Below are positions 1 through 8,610 of a stretch of 60,927 nucleotides of DNA, one piece after another. The stretch is from Flavobacterium reichenbachii (GTDB taxonomy: Bacteria > Bacteroidota > Bacteroidia > Flavobacteriales > Flavobacteriaceae), in the NCBI RefSeq assembly GCF_002217435.1, contig NZ_MUHF01000016.1:140643-201569 (forward strand), given 5' to 3'. The number at the start of each line of letters is the position of its first letter. Position 1 is the stretch's first letter. The position numbers were made by a program, and so were the translations under genes. The notes below the pieces were generated by a model that had not been told where the DNA came from, did no database searches, and was given only the letters and a program-made list of their open reading frames with translations.

Positions 1-50
1 GTTGAAAAAACCTTGCAGGACAAGGAATATAATTTAAGTAAGACAAAAAA

Positions 51-76
51 AAGATGTGTAATAACACATCTTTTTA
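51..76 (-). terminator. Rho-independent terminator of metG
   Basis: A 9-bp stem (AAGATGTGT / ACACATCTT) with a short loop lies just past the metG stop codon. A-rich sequence on its left reads as a U-tract on the minus strand, and T-rich sequence on its right would let it work in both directions. Confidence 0.75.
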
Positions 77-80
77 ATCT

Positions 81-2144
81 TTAGTTTACCGTTTCTCCAT
101 TTGGAGCATCAGCATCTGGATTTATAAATACTAATTTTCCTTCTGCATTTGTGGTCATCAAGATCATTCCCTGGCTTTCGACACCACGTAAAGCTCTTGG
201 CGCTAAATTGGCTAGAACAGAAACACGTTTCCCGATAATTTCTTCTGGCGAAAAACTCTCTGCAATTCCCGAAACAATTGTACGAACATCGATTCCAGTG
301 TCAACTTTAAGAACTAAAAGCTTGTTTGCCTTAGGCATTTTCTCAGCTTCAAGAATAGTTCCGACACGAATGTCCATTTTGGCAAAATCCTCAAACTGAA
401 TTAATTCTTTTTGTGGTTCTGGTTGTTTGCTTTCGGCAAGATTTGCAGTTTTTGTCGCTTCCAATTTGTCTATTTGTTTTTGTATTTCTTCGTCTTCTAT
501 TTTTGAGAAAAGAACATCAGCCTTTTCAGTTTGAATGGTGTGATTTGGAGAAATTAATTCAGATGCATCTGCAATATCATTCCATTTTAAATTACCATCT
601 AATTTTAAAATTGAACTTAATTTTTTAGCCGTAAAAGGTAAAAACGGTTCAGATAAAATGCTTAAAGCAGTTGTAATTTGCAACGCAACAAACATTTGTG
701 TTTTAACTCTTTCAGGATCAGTTTTAATTAATTTCCAAGGCTCTCCATCGGCAAGATATTTATTTCCAAGACGTGCTAAATTCATCAATTCATTTAGTGC
801 TTCTCTAAATCTGTAACGTTCAACCGAACTTGCAATTACGGCTGGATAGGCTTTTAATTCTGCCAAAGCTGCTTCATCCACTTCGTTAAAATCATTTGGA
901 TTTGGAACAACTCCATCATAATATTTTTGAGTAAGAACAACCACACGATTAACAAAGTTTCCTAAATTATCTGCTAATTCGTTATTGTTTCTAGATTGAA
1001 AACTTTTCCAAGTAAAGTCGTTATCTTGTGTTTCTGGAGCGTTTGAAGTTAATGCATAACGCAAAACATCTTGTTTCTCCGGAAAATCTTCTAAATATTC
1101 GTGTAACCAAACCGCCCAGTTTTTTGAAGTCGAAAGTTTGTTTCCTTCTAAATTCAAAAACTCATTTGCCGGAACGTTGTCTGGTAAAATGTAGCTTCCT
1201 TCGGCTTTTAGCATTGCCGGGAAAATAATACAGTGAAAAACAATATTGTCTTTCCCGATAAAGTGAACCAGTTTGGTGTCTCCATCTTTCCAATACGGTT
1301 CCCAGTCTTTTCCTTCGCGCGCTGCCCATTCTTTTGTTGATGAAATGTAGCCAATTGGCGCATCAAACCAAACGTATAATTTTTTTCCTTCGGCACCTTC
1401 AACCGGAACATCAATTCCCCAATCAAGGTCACGCGTTACCGCACGAGGTTCTAATCCGCCGTCAACCCACGATTTAACTTGTCCGTAAACATTGGGTTTC
1501 CAGTCGTTTTTATGTCCAACTAAAATCCATTCTTTCAGGAAATCAGTATAACGATCTAAAGGTAAAAACCAGTGTTTTGTCGATTTCAAAATTGGAGTTT
1601 CCCCAGTAATTGTCGATTTTGGGTTAATCAAATCCGTAGCATTCAGAGTCGATCCGCAATTTTCACACTGATCTCCGTAAGCTCCGTCATTACCGCATCT
1701 TGGGCAAGTTCCTACCACAAAACGATCTGCTAAAAACTGATCTGCTTTTGCATCGTACAATTGCTCGGTTACTTCTTCAATAAAATCGCCATTATCATAC
1801 AGCTTTCTAAAAAATTCCTGAGCCGTATCATGATGAATTTTAGCAGAAGTACGAGAATAATTGTCGAACGAAATTCCGAAATCAGCAAATGATTTTCTAA
1901 TAATTCCGTCATATTTATCAATAACTTCTTGTGGTGTAATTCCTTCTTTTTTGGCTTTCATCGAAATTGCAACACCATGTTCATCGCTTCCGCAGATAAA
2001 CGCAACGTCTTTATTTTGCAAACGCAAATATCTCGAATATATATCTGCAGGCACGTAAACCCCCGCCAAATGCCCAATGTGGATTGGTCCATTAGTATAT
2101 GGCAATGCTGCTGTAATAGTATATCTCTTTGGATTCTGTATCAT
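81..2144 (-). CDS. metG: Methionyl-tRNA synthetase
   Basis: Charges tRNA-Met with methionine in the cytoplasm for initiation and elongation. The 687-residue protein is a class I synthetase. The HIGH signature is HIGH at residues 22-25, four cysteines of a zinc knuckle lie at 147, 150, 160 and 163, and the KMSKS loop is represented by KLSTS at 336-340. The last ~105 residues form the EMAP/Trbp111-like tRNA-binding domain (starting near [12 protein letters not shown]) that drives dimerisation in long bacterial MetG. Length is normal for the family. It is a single-gene unit read leftwards, with a terminator right after it and a palindromic intergenic region upstream. The start ATG is preceded directly by conserved N-terminal sequence, so the start is secure. 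Confidence 0.98.
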   Translation of the reverse strand: MIQNPKRYTITAALPYTNGPIHIGHLAGVYVPADIYSRYLRLQNKDVAFICGSDEHGVAISMKAKKEGITPQEVIDKYDGIIRKSFADFGISFDNYSRTSAKIHHDTAQEFFRKLYDNGDFIEEVTEQLYDAKADQFLADRFVVGTCPRCGNDGAYGDQCENCGSTLNATDLINPKSTITGETPILKSTKHWFLPLDRYTDFLKEWILVGHKNDWKPNVYGQVKSWVDGGLEPRAVTRDLDWGIDVPVEGAEGKKLYVWFDAPIGYISSTKEWAAREGKDWEPYWKDGDTKLVHFIGKDNIVFHCIIFPAMLKAEGSYILPDNVPANEFLNLEGNKLSTSKNWAVWLHEYLEDFPEKQDVLRYALTSNAPETQDNDFTWKSFQSRNNNELADNLGNFVNRVVVLTQKYYDGVVPNPNDFNEVDEAALAELKAYPAVIASSVERYRFREALNELMNLARLGNKYLADGEPWKLIKTDPERVKTQMFVALQITTALSILSEPFLPFTAKKLSSILKLDGNLKWNDIADASELISPNHTIQTEKADVLFSKIEDEEIQKQIDKLEATKTANLAESKQPEPQKELIQFEDFAKMDIRVGTILEAEKMPKANKLLVLKVDTGIDVRTIVSGIAESFSPEEIIGKRVSVLANLAPRALRGVESQGMILMTTNAEGKLVFINPDADAPNGETVN

Positions 2145-2499
2145 AACTCAATTTTATTGAGTGCAAAAATAAGCAATAGAATTGAGATTTTGTTATTCAG
2201 TGGAGATTCGCACGTAATTTCACAGAGATTCACAAAGATAAAACACAGAGATTCGCTAAGTTTTTTTTAAAATGCGAATTAATCTCGCAAAGGCGCAGAG
2301 GTGCAAAGAAATTCGCTCAGTCTGATAAAGCACAAAAACTTTGCGACTTTGCGAGATAAAAAAAACTTTGTGAATCTCTGTGAAACCTTTGTGCATCTCT
2401 GCGGTAAAACTAAATAGAACCAATTTAAACTAGCACATCAATTAAAATCTTCAAAATATATTTTGCAACCTTTGCACTTCAAAAAACAAAGACAATTTT
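2145..2499. repeat. Intergenic palindromic repeat cluster (CACAGAG/CAAAG type)
   Basis: This 355-bp gap has no gene. It holds a perfect 20-bp inverted repeat, left arm 2218-2237 and right arm 2366-2385, enclosing a second, weaker pair (CGCAAAGGCGCAGAGG near 2287 against CTTTGCGACTTTGCGAG near 2339). The word set CACAGAG, CAAAG, TCTGTG recurs in other gaps of this window (32976-33178, 53780-53868, 56549-56653). It probably also carries the promoters of the divergent metG and CDGSH genes. Confidence 0.7.
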
Positions 2500-2727
2500 A
2501 TGAGCAAGACAAAACTAATTATCAATAAAAACGGATCAATAAAAATAGAAGGCGAATTTGAAATCATGGATCCGGAAGGCGTACTTTATGGTTTGCAGGG
2601 AAGAGCTGCACTTGGTCTTTGCCGTTGCGGATTATCTGCAAACAAACCTTTTTGTGATGGCGGACACAGAAACAATTTCGAACACGATTCTATCGCATTT
2701 GATTTACCGCCAATGAAAACAAACTAA
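2500..2727 (+). CDS. CDGSH iron-sulfur domain protein
   Basis: A 75-residue protein with the CDGSH-type [2Fe-2S] signature: Cys41, Cys43, Cys52 and His56 in CRCGLSANKPFCDGGH give the three-Cys one-His cluster ligands. The serine of the canonical CDGSH word is glycine here (CDGGH). Small stand-alone proteins of this family in bacteria are redox or iron-sulfur transfer candidates in the cytoplasm; the precise partner is not known. It stands alone between the metG upstream region and a strong terminator at 2753. There is no signal peptide or membrane segment. Confidence 0.9.
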   Translation: MSKTKLIINKNGSIKIEGEFEIMDPEGVLYGLQGRAALGLCRCGLSANKPFCDGGHRNNFEHDSIAFDLPPMKTN

Positions 2728-2752
2728 GAAATTTAATTTCCGGTTTAGATAT

Positions 2753-2782
2753 AAAAAAGCTGCATTTGTGCAGCTTTTTTAT
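2753..2782. terminator. Bidirectional terminator
   Basis: Stem AAAAAGCTGCA / TGCAGCTTTTT with runs of A on the left and T on the right, sitting between the convergent CDGSH gene (+) and the Imm35-like gene (-). Confidence 0.85.
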
Positions 2783-2798
2783 TTATGAGGAATTATTT

Positions 2799-3293
2799 TT
2801 AGGATAATTTTATTTCAGATTCAAGTCCTATTTCCAATAATTCTTTTTTTAATAAACGGAGTCGTAACTCAGAACCTTTGGCAAATGGTACTGTAATGTT
2901 TTTTTTTAACTGCATTAATTTATCATTACTTAAATCTATTTTGGATTTTAATAAAAGCAGTTTTTTACTGTCTAAAACATTACTTTCTGTTAAAAACAAA
3001 GTCCAAATACTTTCTTCTTCTTCATATAATTCAATCATTTTTTCGAGACTGTATGCAGAACCGTACTCGGTATGTTTTCCTGTTTGTTTGTCAACCATAA
3101 TCGGACAATTTCCCGCAATTGCATATCGCGTTTCTTTTGTTTCATAATATAGTTTAGAGGTGTAAGAGAAAATCCACGCATATGGTTTTTCAATTGTATG
3201 GTGATCGAGAATAATAAGTGGATTATCTACAGAAAAATCAGAATCTGCTAATCGATCAGAAACTGTTTTTCTCGCTTGTTCAAATGTGAGCAT
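2799..3293 (-). CDS. YrhB / Imm35-like immunity-type protein
   Basis: A 164-residue soluble protein. Residues ~35-100 (IFSYTSKLYYETKET, then the N-C-P-I-M-V-D segment with TGK and YGSAYSLE) match the pattern of YrhB-like proteins, many of which are classed as Immunity protein 35, where a beta-rich fold ends in a short acidic helix. The C-terminal ~60 residues are an extra helical, leucine- and lysine-rich tail. It follows the PhzF-family gene with an 8-bp gap, so the two are probably cotranscribed. No polymorphic toxin is visible nearby, so a role as an orphan immunity gene is only inferred; a different housekeeping role is possible. Confidence 0.6.
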   Translation of the reverse strand: MLTFEQARKTVSDRLADSDFSVDNPLIILDHHTIEKPYAWIFSYTSKLYYETKETRYAIAGNCPIMVDKQTGKHTEYGSAYSLEKMIELYEEEESIWTLFLTESNVLDSKKLLLLKSKIDLSNDKLMQLKKNITVPFAKGSELRLRLLKKELLEIGLESEIKLS

Positions 3294-3301
3294 TTCTCAA
3301 T

Positions 3302-4207
3302 TTATATATAAAGTTCCCCGCGCATTGTTATAATCGAAGAGCCGCCAACCAAAATATCATTTTCCCGATTCATAACTTCAATAATCGAAGGCTGATTTAA
3401 CTTAACGCCTTGCAGAATTTTATACTCTGTATTCAGTTTTGCTTGTTTTTTTGAAGTTAACAAACCAATCAGCGGTCCAGCAGCAGTTCCGGTTGCAGGA
3501 TCTTCGTTGATCCCAATTATCGGATTGAAGAATCTGGCTTCGGCAATATTACCGTTATTTTGATCTGAAATGGTAAAACAATAAAATCCTTCTGATTGAT
3601 ATTCTCTTGAAAGTTCAATTAAAAGTTTGTTGTCTGGAACAAAATCGTTTAGAATTTTGCTGTTTTTTATGGGAACCATCATATGTGCGACTTCGGTCTT
3701 AACAACTGTAGGAACAAAATCATTACTGTCTAAATCTTCGATTTTTAAACCAAGTGCCACAGCCAATTTGTATGTTGGAACTTCCTGTTTGATAATTGCA
3801 GATTTTTGATGCATTTGTACAACAGGATATTGCGTAACAGGATCAAAACTTACTGTTAGGGGTATGGCCGAATGTTTCATGATTACAAACCTGTTGTTTT
3901 CAGATTGCTGCTCAAATATTGGCATTTTTTTGAGCAAAGCACCGCAGACTGCACCCAGCAAGTTGTGTCCGGCACCATCGATCTCAATTCCGATTGGTGT
4001 AAACGAACGAACATTTAAAGCTTTTTGGGAGTGAGAATAATAAACAAATGAAGTTTCAGAATAGCCAAACTCTTTAGAGATATTTTTATAGGTTTCTAAA
4101 TCTAAATTGCCATTGGTAAAAACCACAGACAACGGATTTCCTTTGTAACTTTTGTTCGAAAATACATCTAAAACGTAATATTCTAATGCTGTTCTTTCCT
4201 TCATCAT
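3302..4207 (-). CDS. PhzF-family isomerase/epimerase
   Basis: A 301-residue member of the PhzF phenazine-biosynthesis-like family (diaminopimelate-epimerase fold, two similar halves). The conserved glutamate of the active site is in GYSETSFV (residues ~48-55); the GHNLLGA stretch (~80) and NEDPATGTAAGPL near residue 235 are the other family signatures. Nothing else of a phenazine pathway is present, so as in most genomes the substrate is unknown. It begins at an ATG close to 4207 (a second in-frame ATG follows immediately) and runs straight into the Imm35-like gene 8 bp downstream. Confidence 0.85.
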   Translation of the reverse strand: MMKERTALEYYVLDVFSNKSYKGNPLSVVFTNGNLDLETYKNISKEFGYSETSFVYYSHSQKALNVRSFTPIGIEIDGAGHNLLGAVCGALLKKMPIFEQQSENNRFVIMKHSAIPLTVSFDPVTQYPVVQMHQKSAIIKQEVPTYKLAVALGLKIEDLDSNDFVPTVVKTEVAHMMVPIKNSKILNDFVPDNKLLIELSREYQSEGFYCFTISDQNNGNIAEARFFNPIIGINEDPATGTAAGPLIGLLTSKKQAKLNTEYKILQGVKLNQPSIIEVMNRENDILVGGSSIITMRGELYI

Positions 4208-4249
4208 TGATCTTTTTTAAATGAATTATGCAGAATGCCAACTTGTATT

Positions 4250-4441
4250 TTAGCTGTTTTCTTTTGAAGTTAGTAATAGAATAACGAAGAAAGTTACTAA
4301 AATTGTGCCCAAAATGATACGGCTAATTTTAAAACGTTTGTTTTCAGACATCCATGCCGAAACAAAAAAAGTTATTCCACCAAACAAAAATACGCAATAA
4401 ATAACAAAATAACTTAATTCACCAATTCCTTCCGTTTCCAT
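4250..4441 (-). CDS. Small two-helix membrane protein
   Basis: A 63-residue protein if started at the ATG at 4441, which is preferred over an upstream TTG because that one overlaps another reading frame. Two hydrophobic segments (about residues 8-30 and 41-58) are joined by a basic loop SENKRFKISR, giving an inner-membrane hairpin topology. I do not recognise the family. It lies between the PhzF gene and a decayed membrane gene. Confidence 0.5.
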   Translation of the reverse strand: METEGIGELSYFVIYCVFLFGGITFFVSAWMSENKRFKISRIILGTILVTFFVILLLTSKENS

Positions 4442-4457
4442 AGTTTTTAAAATAGTT

Positions 4458-4712
4458 TTAGAGATTTGCAATCGCTCTAATAATCCATAAAAGTATAATA
4501 AATCCTAGAAAATAAAATTGAACTTTGTTGACTTTCTGATTTCCAAACTTCCGACCAAAAACCAATCTAGTAAAATAATTGCTAAAACCGGAATCAAACC
4601 AAACAAAATGTAATCCCAAATAATCCATCTGCAGCAGAATTGCCATTTACAAGAATTACAGCATAAATTATTCCTGTGAAAATGGAATTATCCCGAAAAC
4701 GAAGAATAAGGT
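4458..4712 (-). pseudogene. Frameshifted small membrane protein remnant
   Basis: Three reading frames on the minus strand each carry a plausible piece of one membrane protein: first GIIYAVILVNGNSAADG, then IWDYILFGLIPVLAIILLDW, then RKFGNQKVNKVQFYF followed by LGFIILLWIIRAIANL. Each frame is broken by stops where the next takes over. Joined, they would give a protein with two or three hydrophobic helices and a basic loop. No single open frame covers the region, so I read it as a gene broken by at least two indels. An alternative is a short real gene in the last frame only (62 codons, 4458-4646). Confidence 0.4.
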
Positions 4713-4727
4713 TAGAGTTTTAGACTA

Positions 4728-5009
4728 TTAAAAAAAGTCTTTGTTTTTTATTATTCTCTCTCCATTTTTATCAATACAAAACACAGTTTCTGATTTAAAG
4801 TTTTGGATCCAGCATTCAATATCAGGATTTTTTTGAACTTCTTTTATTGCAAAATCTTTAGCAAGTTCAAATTTCTCGAATATAGTATATATTTCATTTC
4901 GATTGCCGTTGCTTTTAAAATACTGCCCCTCATTATTAAGAACAATTCCTGTTTTGAATTCAGCTTTACTAACAATAAATTGATTTTTTTGTAATTTTAA
5001 ATCATTCAT
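4728..5009 (-). CDS. Hypothetical protein, 93 residues
   Basis: A small soluble protein without signal peptide or membrane helix. The middle (EGQYFKSNGN, then FEKFELAKDFAIKEVQKNPD and a conserved-looking CWIQN) resembles small cytoplasmic proteins with a mixed alpha/beta fold, but I cannot assign a family. Codon use and AT content match the neighbours. It is a monocistronic unit next to the decayed membrane gene. Confidence 0.55.
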   Translation of the reverse strand: MNDLKLQKNQFIVSKAEFKTGIVLNNEGQYFKSNGNRNEIYTIFEKFELAKDFAIKEVQKNPDIECWIQNFKSETVFCIDKNGERIIKNKDFF

Positions 5010-5167
5010 TATCTGTTGATTTTGTTTTATCCTTGTCGATAAATCAGGTTAGAATCTATGCACACAAGTTTTGTTATCGATTTTATTTAATTATAATAAA
5101 AGTGTCATGCTAAAATACTCTTTTTTTATTTTTAAAAATGATCTCAAAATCTAACTTTCTCCAAAAA

Positions 5168-5263
5168 CGAGACTGCGTTAGGGATAGCAGCGAAAAGCCC
5201 ACAGCCTGACGAAGGAAGTGCGAGGACTTGCAGCGGATAGCCCGACCCAGAGGGTAACGCCAA
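5168..5263. repeat. GC-rich structured intergenic element
   Basis: About 95 bases that are clearly richer in G and C than everything around them. Ends are complementary (GCGTTA at 5176 and TAACGC at 5258) and an inner pair AGCGAAAAGCC / AGCGGATAGCCC can also fold. It has no convincing coding frame. From memory, segments ending in GCGGATAGCCCGACC are repeated in Flavobacterium genomes, so this may be a dispersed repeat or a structured RNA. Confidence 0.55.
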
Positions 5264-5325
5264 AAAAATATTACTAAACCTATCATTATTTCGCCGAAAT
5301 TTGCAAAACAAACACAGAATAAATC

Positions 5326-5496
5326 ATGGGAAAAGGACCCGAAAAAAACACCAAAAATAAGGCATTGCATACCAAACTGCTGAATCGTAAAAAAGCTAAA
5401 CTTCGCGAAGAAAAAAACGCACAGGCATTACGGTTGAAAGCTTTAGTGGCAAAAATTAACGAAAAAAAGAATAATGACAGTGCAGATTCTATATAA
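5326..5496 (+). CDS. Small basic protein, 56 residues
   Basis: An ATG at 5326 opens a 57-codon frame ending TAA at 5496. The product begins MGKGPEKNTKNKA and is lysine/arginine-rich and probably fully helical (KKAKLREEKNAQALRLKAL), like other short nucleic-acid- or ribosome-associated proteins. No family name is known to me. Support: clean ATG, steady codon use, 67 bp before the next gene on the same strand. It is easy to miss because of its length. Confidence 0.6.
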   Translation: MGKGPEKNTKNKALHTKLLNRKKAKLREEKNAQALRLKALVAKINEKKNNDSADSI

Positions 5497-5563
5497 ATCA
5501 GATTGTATTTTTTTTCTGTTTTAATTTAATTGAAATTTGCACCACAATTCAAAACAAAATACA

Positions 5564-6106
5564 ATGGAAGAATTCGGTAGAATCATCATATCAGAAACCG
5601 CAGCAAACAGCGAAAATCCTCAAGACGTTGTAAATTCTAATATCTCGGTAATTAACCTTATGCGCGAAGAGAAAATCGACGACGATTTGATTCACGAAGA
5701 TGCTTTAATGAGTTATTATTTAGATTATTATACTTCAAAATACACCGAAGGCAACTTCTCAAAATTTGTATACGATTCTGGATGGAATAAAGAGTTGAAC
5801 GAATTAATTGAAGAAGGTCTGGCTTTAATTGGTGCCGAAAAACATTTAGAATTATTTCAGGCACAGTCTAAAAGAGTTCGATTGTTGAGCAGTGTTAAAA
5901 TTGACAAATTCAAAAAAGGAAAATTTGAAGGAGTAAATCCAACAAGAGATTTGCTGAACAATGATACTTTTTTTGAATTAGAAGAAAATCTTGCGGTACT
6001 CAATGCTGCTTTTCTAAAATCACATCCCGATACCGAAGTGCTTTCGGTAGATGAAATGTTTGATGCTTTAGAAGAATTTGTAGGTCACGAAATCAAAAGA
6101 GCTTAG
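5564..6106 (+). CDS. DUF4375 (DMP19-like) protein
   Basis: A 180-residue soluble protein from the ATG at 5564 (a longer reading starts nine codons earlier and lacks support). Residues ~49-72, with SYYLDYYTSKYTEG followed by FSKFVYDSGW, match the signature of DUF4375, a helical family typified by YY...NGG...F.NSGW that is related to the DNA-mimic protein DMP19. Here the NGG is replaced by EGN. The protein is acidic, particularly in its last 60 residues. Function in this organism is not established. It lies between the small basic gene and serS. Confidence 0.6.
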   Translation: MEEFGRIIISETAANSENPQDVVNSNISVINLMREEKIDDDLIHEDALMSYYLDYYTSKYTEGNFSKFVYDSGWNKELNELIEEGLALIGAEKHLELFQAQSKRVRLLSSVKIDKFKKGKFEGVNPTRDLLNNDTFFELEENLAVLNAAFLKSHPDTEVLSVDEMFDALEEFVGHEIKRA

Positions 6107-6250
6107 TTTTTTCGGATAAATTCATTCAGAACGATGCAAACAGCATAGAAATTACTCTAAATTTTGGAGAATCTCTGTGATTGTTTTGCGCAGCATTGTG
6201 AAATTCTGGTTATACGGTAAGTTTGTCCGTAATGTTAACAAACATTTCCT

Positions 6251-6258
6251 TAAATTTG
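6251..6258 (+). promoter_or_regulatory. Candidate -7 element of serS
   Basis: TAAATTTG fits the Bacteroidota -7 consensus TAnnTTTG and lies 42 bp before the serS ATG. A TTTG lies about 25 bp further up, slightly beyond the usual spacing. Confidence 0.45.
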
Positions 6259-6300
6259 CTTCCATTATAAAAATAATACAATAGTTACAAAAATCAAGCT

Positions 6301-7572
6301 ATGTTACAAATCGCATTTATTAGAGAGAATCAGGAGAAAGTAATCAAGGCTTTAGCAAAACGAAATATCGATGCTAAAAGCGTTGTTGAAGAAGTGGTGC
6401 AATTAGATGAAAACCGTCGTGCTGCGCAGGTAGAATTAGACAATACTTTATCTGAATCTAATAAATTATCCAAAGATATAGGGGAACTGATGAAAGCCGG
6501 AGAGAAGTCTAAAGCTGCAATCTTAAAAGAAAAAACGGTTTCACTAAAAGAAAAAAGCAAAGAATTGGGCGAAAAAGCAGAAGCTTTGGCTGTCGAATTA
6601 ACCAATAAACTATATACTTTACCAAATCTTCCGGCAGATATTGTTCCAGAAGGAAAAACTCCAGATGATAATTTGAATGTTTTTCAGGAAGGAGATATTC
6701 CGGTTCTGCACGAAGGCGCACAGCCACACTGGGAATTGGTTAAGAAATACGATATTATTGATTTTGAACTGGGTGTAAAAATTACAGGTGCAGGTTTTCC
6801 GGTTTATAAAGGAAAAGGTGCTCGTTTACAGCGTGCATTGATCAATTATTTCTTAGACAAGAATACAGCAGCAGGTTACAACGAAGTTCAGGTGCCGCAT
6901 TTGGTAAATGAAGCTTCTGGTTACGGAACAGGACAATTACCAGACAAAGAAGGGCAGATGTATCATTCTACAATTGACGATTTATATTTGATTCCGACTG
7001 CTGAGGTTCCGGTTACAAATTTGTTCCGTGATGTAATTTTAAACGAAAGTGATCTTCCTGTTTTACATACTGCATATACGCCTTGTTTCCGTCGTGAAGC
7101 AGGATCTTACGGAGCACACGTGCGCGGCTTAAACCGTCTGCACCAATTTGATAAAGTAGAGATAGTTCGTGTTGAACACCCAGACAATTCATACCAAGCG
7201 CTTGACGGAATGGTGGAGCATGTAAAAAATATTTTGCAGGAACTGAAATTACCATACAGAGTTTTACGTCTTTGCGGCGGTGACATGGGTTTCACATCAG
7301 CTTTGACTTATGATTTTGAAGTGTTTTCTACGGCACAAGATCGCTGGTTAGAAATTAGTTCTGTTTCTAACTTCGAAACTTTTCAGGCCAACCGTTTGAA
7401 ATTACGTTTTAAAGACAAAGACGGAAAAAATCAATTGGCACATACATTAAACGGAAGTTCATTGGCATTACCACGAGTTTTGGCAGGAATTCTAGAAAAT
7501 TACCAAACGCCGGAAGGGATTGTAATTCCAGAAGTTTTACGCCCATACTGCGGATTTGATATTATAAACTAA
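6301..7572 (+). CDS. serS: Seryl-tRNA synthetase
   Basis: Charges tRNA-Ser (and tRNA-Sec where present) with serine. The 423-residue protein has the expected N-terminal long coiled coil (residues ~30-100, rich in K and E) that reads the long variable arm of tRNA-Ser, followed by a class II catalytic core. Motif 2 is FRREAGSYG followed by HVRGLNRLHQF near residues 262-280, and motif 3 is the LNGSSLALPRVL stretch near 383. Length is normal. It is a single-gene unit ending in a hairpin at 7586. Confidence 0.98.
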   Translation: MLQIAFIRENQEKVIKALAKRNIDAKSVVEEVVQLDENRRAAQVELDNTLSESNKLSKDIGELMKAGEKSKAAILKEKTVSLKEKSKELGEKAEALAVELTNKLYTLPNLPADIVPEGKTPDDNLNVFQEGDIPVLHEGAQPHWELVKKYDIIDFELGVKITGAGFPVYKGKGARLQRALINYFLDKNTAAGYNEVQVPHLVNEASGYGTGQLPDKEGQMYHSTIDDLYLIPTAEVPVTNLFRDVILNESDLPVLHTAYTPCFRREAGSYGAHVRGLNRLHQFDKVEIVRVEHPDNSYQALDGMVEHVKNILQELKLPYRVLRLCGGDMGFTSALTYDFEVFSTAQDRWLEISSVSNFETFQANRLKLRFKDKDGKNQLAHTLNGSSLALPRVLAGILENYQTPEGIVIPEVLRPYCGFDIIN

Positions 7573-7585
7573 ATTTTTATAGTTG

Positions 7586-7614
7586 GCCTAACACATTTTT
7601 AAAATCTGTTAGGC
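7586..7614 (+). terminator. serS terminator hairpin
   Basis: GCCTAACA pairs perfectly with TGTTAGGC across a 13-base loop, 14 bases after the serS stop. The T-tract is short, so termination may be partial. Confidence 0.6.
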
Positions 7615-7643
7615 TTTCTATTTACACCATAATCACTCAAGAC

Positions 7644-8579
7644 ATGAACAGAAAATATTTGCTGGTTTTTCTCTTCTTATTTCCAAATTTTTTCTTTTCT
7701 CAATCATCAAATGATAAGATGGTTTATTTGGATTCTTTATGGAAAGAAACATCCAGGGAGAAACATAAATATTTTAGAATTGTCAGAGATTATTATTTAG
7801 ATAAGGACGAATACCGATTTGAAGATTATTACAGTGCGGGTAAAATTCAGATGGAAGGTAACTCCGGTACAAAAGATAATTTATTAAGAAGAGGTGATTT
7901 TATTTATTACTATGAAAATGGAAATAAAAAATCGACATGTTCTTATGAAAAAGGCAGATTGATAGGCAGTAAAACCGAATGGTATGAAGATGGAAATAAG
8001 AAACTGGAAGGTGAAAATGTACCTATTGATGGTTACTTAACCGATTTTAAAGTTAATCAGTATTGGAATTCTAAAAATATTCAGACTGTCATAGACGGCA
8101 ATGGAGACTATGAAGAGACAGATGAAAAATTAACGGGATCCGGGAAAGTAAAAAACGGCTTGAAAGATGGAGTCTGGAAAGGAAAAGACGGACGTTTTAA
8201 GTATACGTATACCGAACTTTATGAAAATGGAAAATTAACAAAGGGAACAAGTATAGATTCTTTGTCAAAAGAACATACATATACTCAGGCTTTTGTTATG
8301 GCCAAACCAAAAAAAGGGCTGGAGCATTTTTATAAATTTATTGGCGATAAATTCAGGATTCCCAAAAGTGCACAAGGCATAAGCGGAAAAATATATTTGG
8401 AGTTTATTATTAAACAAGACGGCAGTATAGAAAAAATCAGAGTATTAAAAAGCGCAGGATACGGCTTAGATGAAGAGGCTATTCGATTAATAAGAGAATA
8501 TCCGGATTGGGGTTCTGGCGAAATTAGAGGCATAAAAATAAAAGTATTATATGCTATCCCTATTACCATAAAAACATGA
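7644..8579 (+). CDS. MORN-repeat protein with TonB C-terminal domain
   Basis: A 311-residue exported protein. It opens with a signal peptide (MNRKYLLVFLFLFPNFFFSQ). Residues ~50-200 contain MORN/YwqK-type repeats (YYENGNKKSTCSYEKG, WYEDGNKKLEGE, LYENGKLTKGT), tandem beta hairpins often found in envelope proteins. The last ~90 residues (FRIPKSAQGISGKIYLEFII, then GSIEKIRVLKSAGYGLDEEA) are a TonB C-terminal-like domain. Proteins of this build are common in Flavobacterium and lack the TonB membrane anchor, so they may bind other envelope proteins rather than energise receptors. The following TPR gene starts 31 bp later and is probably in the same transcript. Confidence 0.8.
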   Translation: MNRKYLLVFLFLFPNFFFSQSSNDKMVYLDSLWKETSREKHKYFRIVRDYYLDKDEYRFEDYYSAGKIQMEGNSGTKDNLLRRGDFIYYYENGNKKSTCSYEKGRLIGSKTEWYEDGNKKLEGENVPIDGYLTDFKVNQYWNSKNIQTVIDGNGDYEETDEKLTGSGKVKNGLKDGVWKGKDGRFKYTYTELYENGKLTKGTSIDSLSKEHTYTQAFVMAKPKKGLEHFYKFIGDKFRIPKSAQGISGKIYLEFIIKQDGSIEKIRVLKSAGYGLDEEAIRLIREYPDWGSGEIRGIKIKVLYAIPITIKT

Positions 8580-8610
8580 TGCTTTATAAAGTTTGAAAAA
8601 CAGATTAAAA

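Noticed and set aside
3302..4207. Phenazine biosynthesis
   Set aside because: PhzF-family similarity alone; no other phz genes in the window.
5110..5370. 86-codon minus-strand frame across the GC-rich element
   Set aside because: Its sequence follows the structured element and overlaps a better small gene; composition and lack of family similarity argue for a chance frame.
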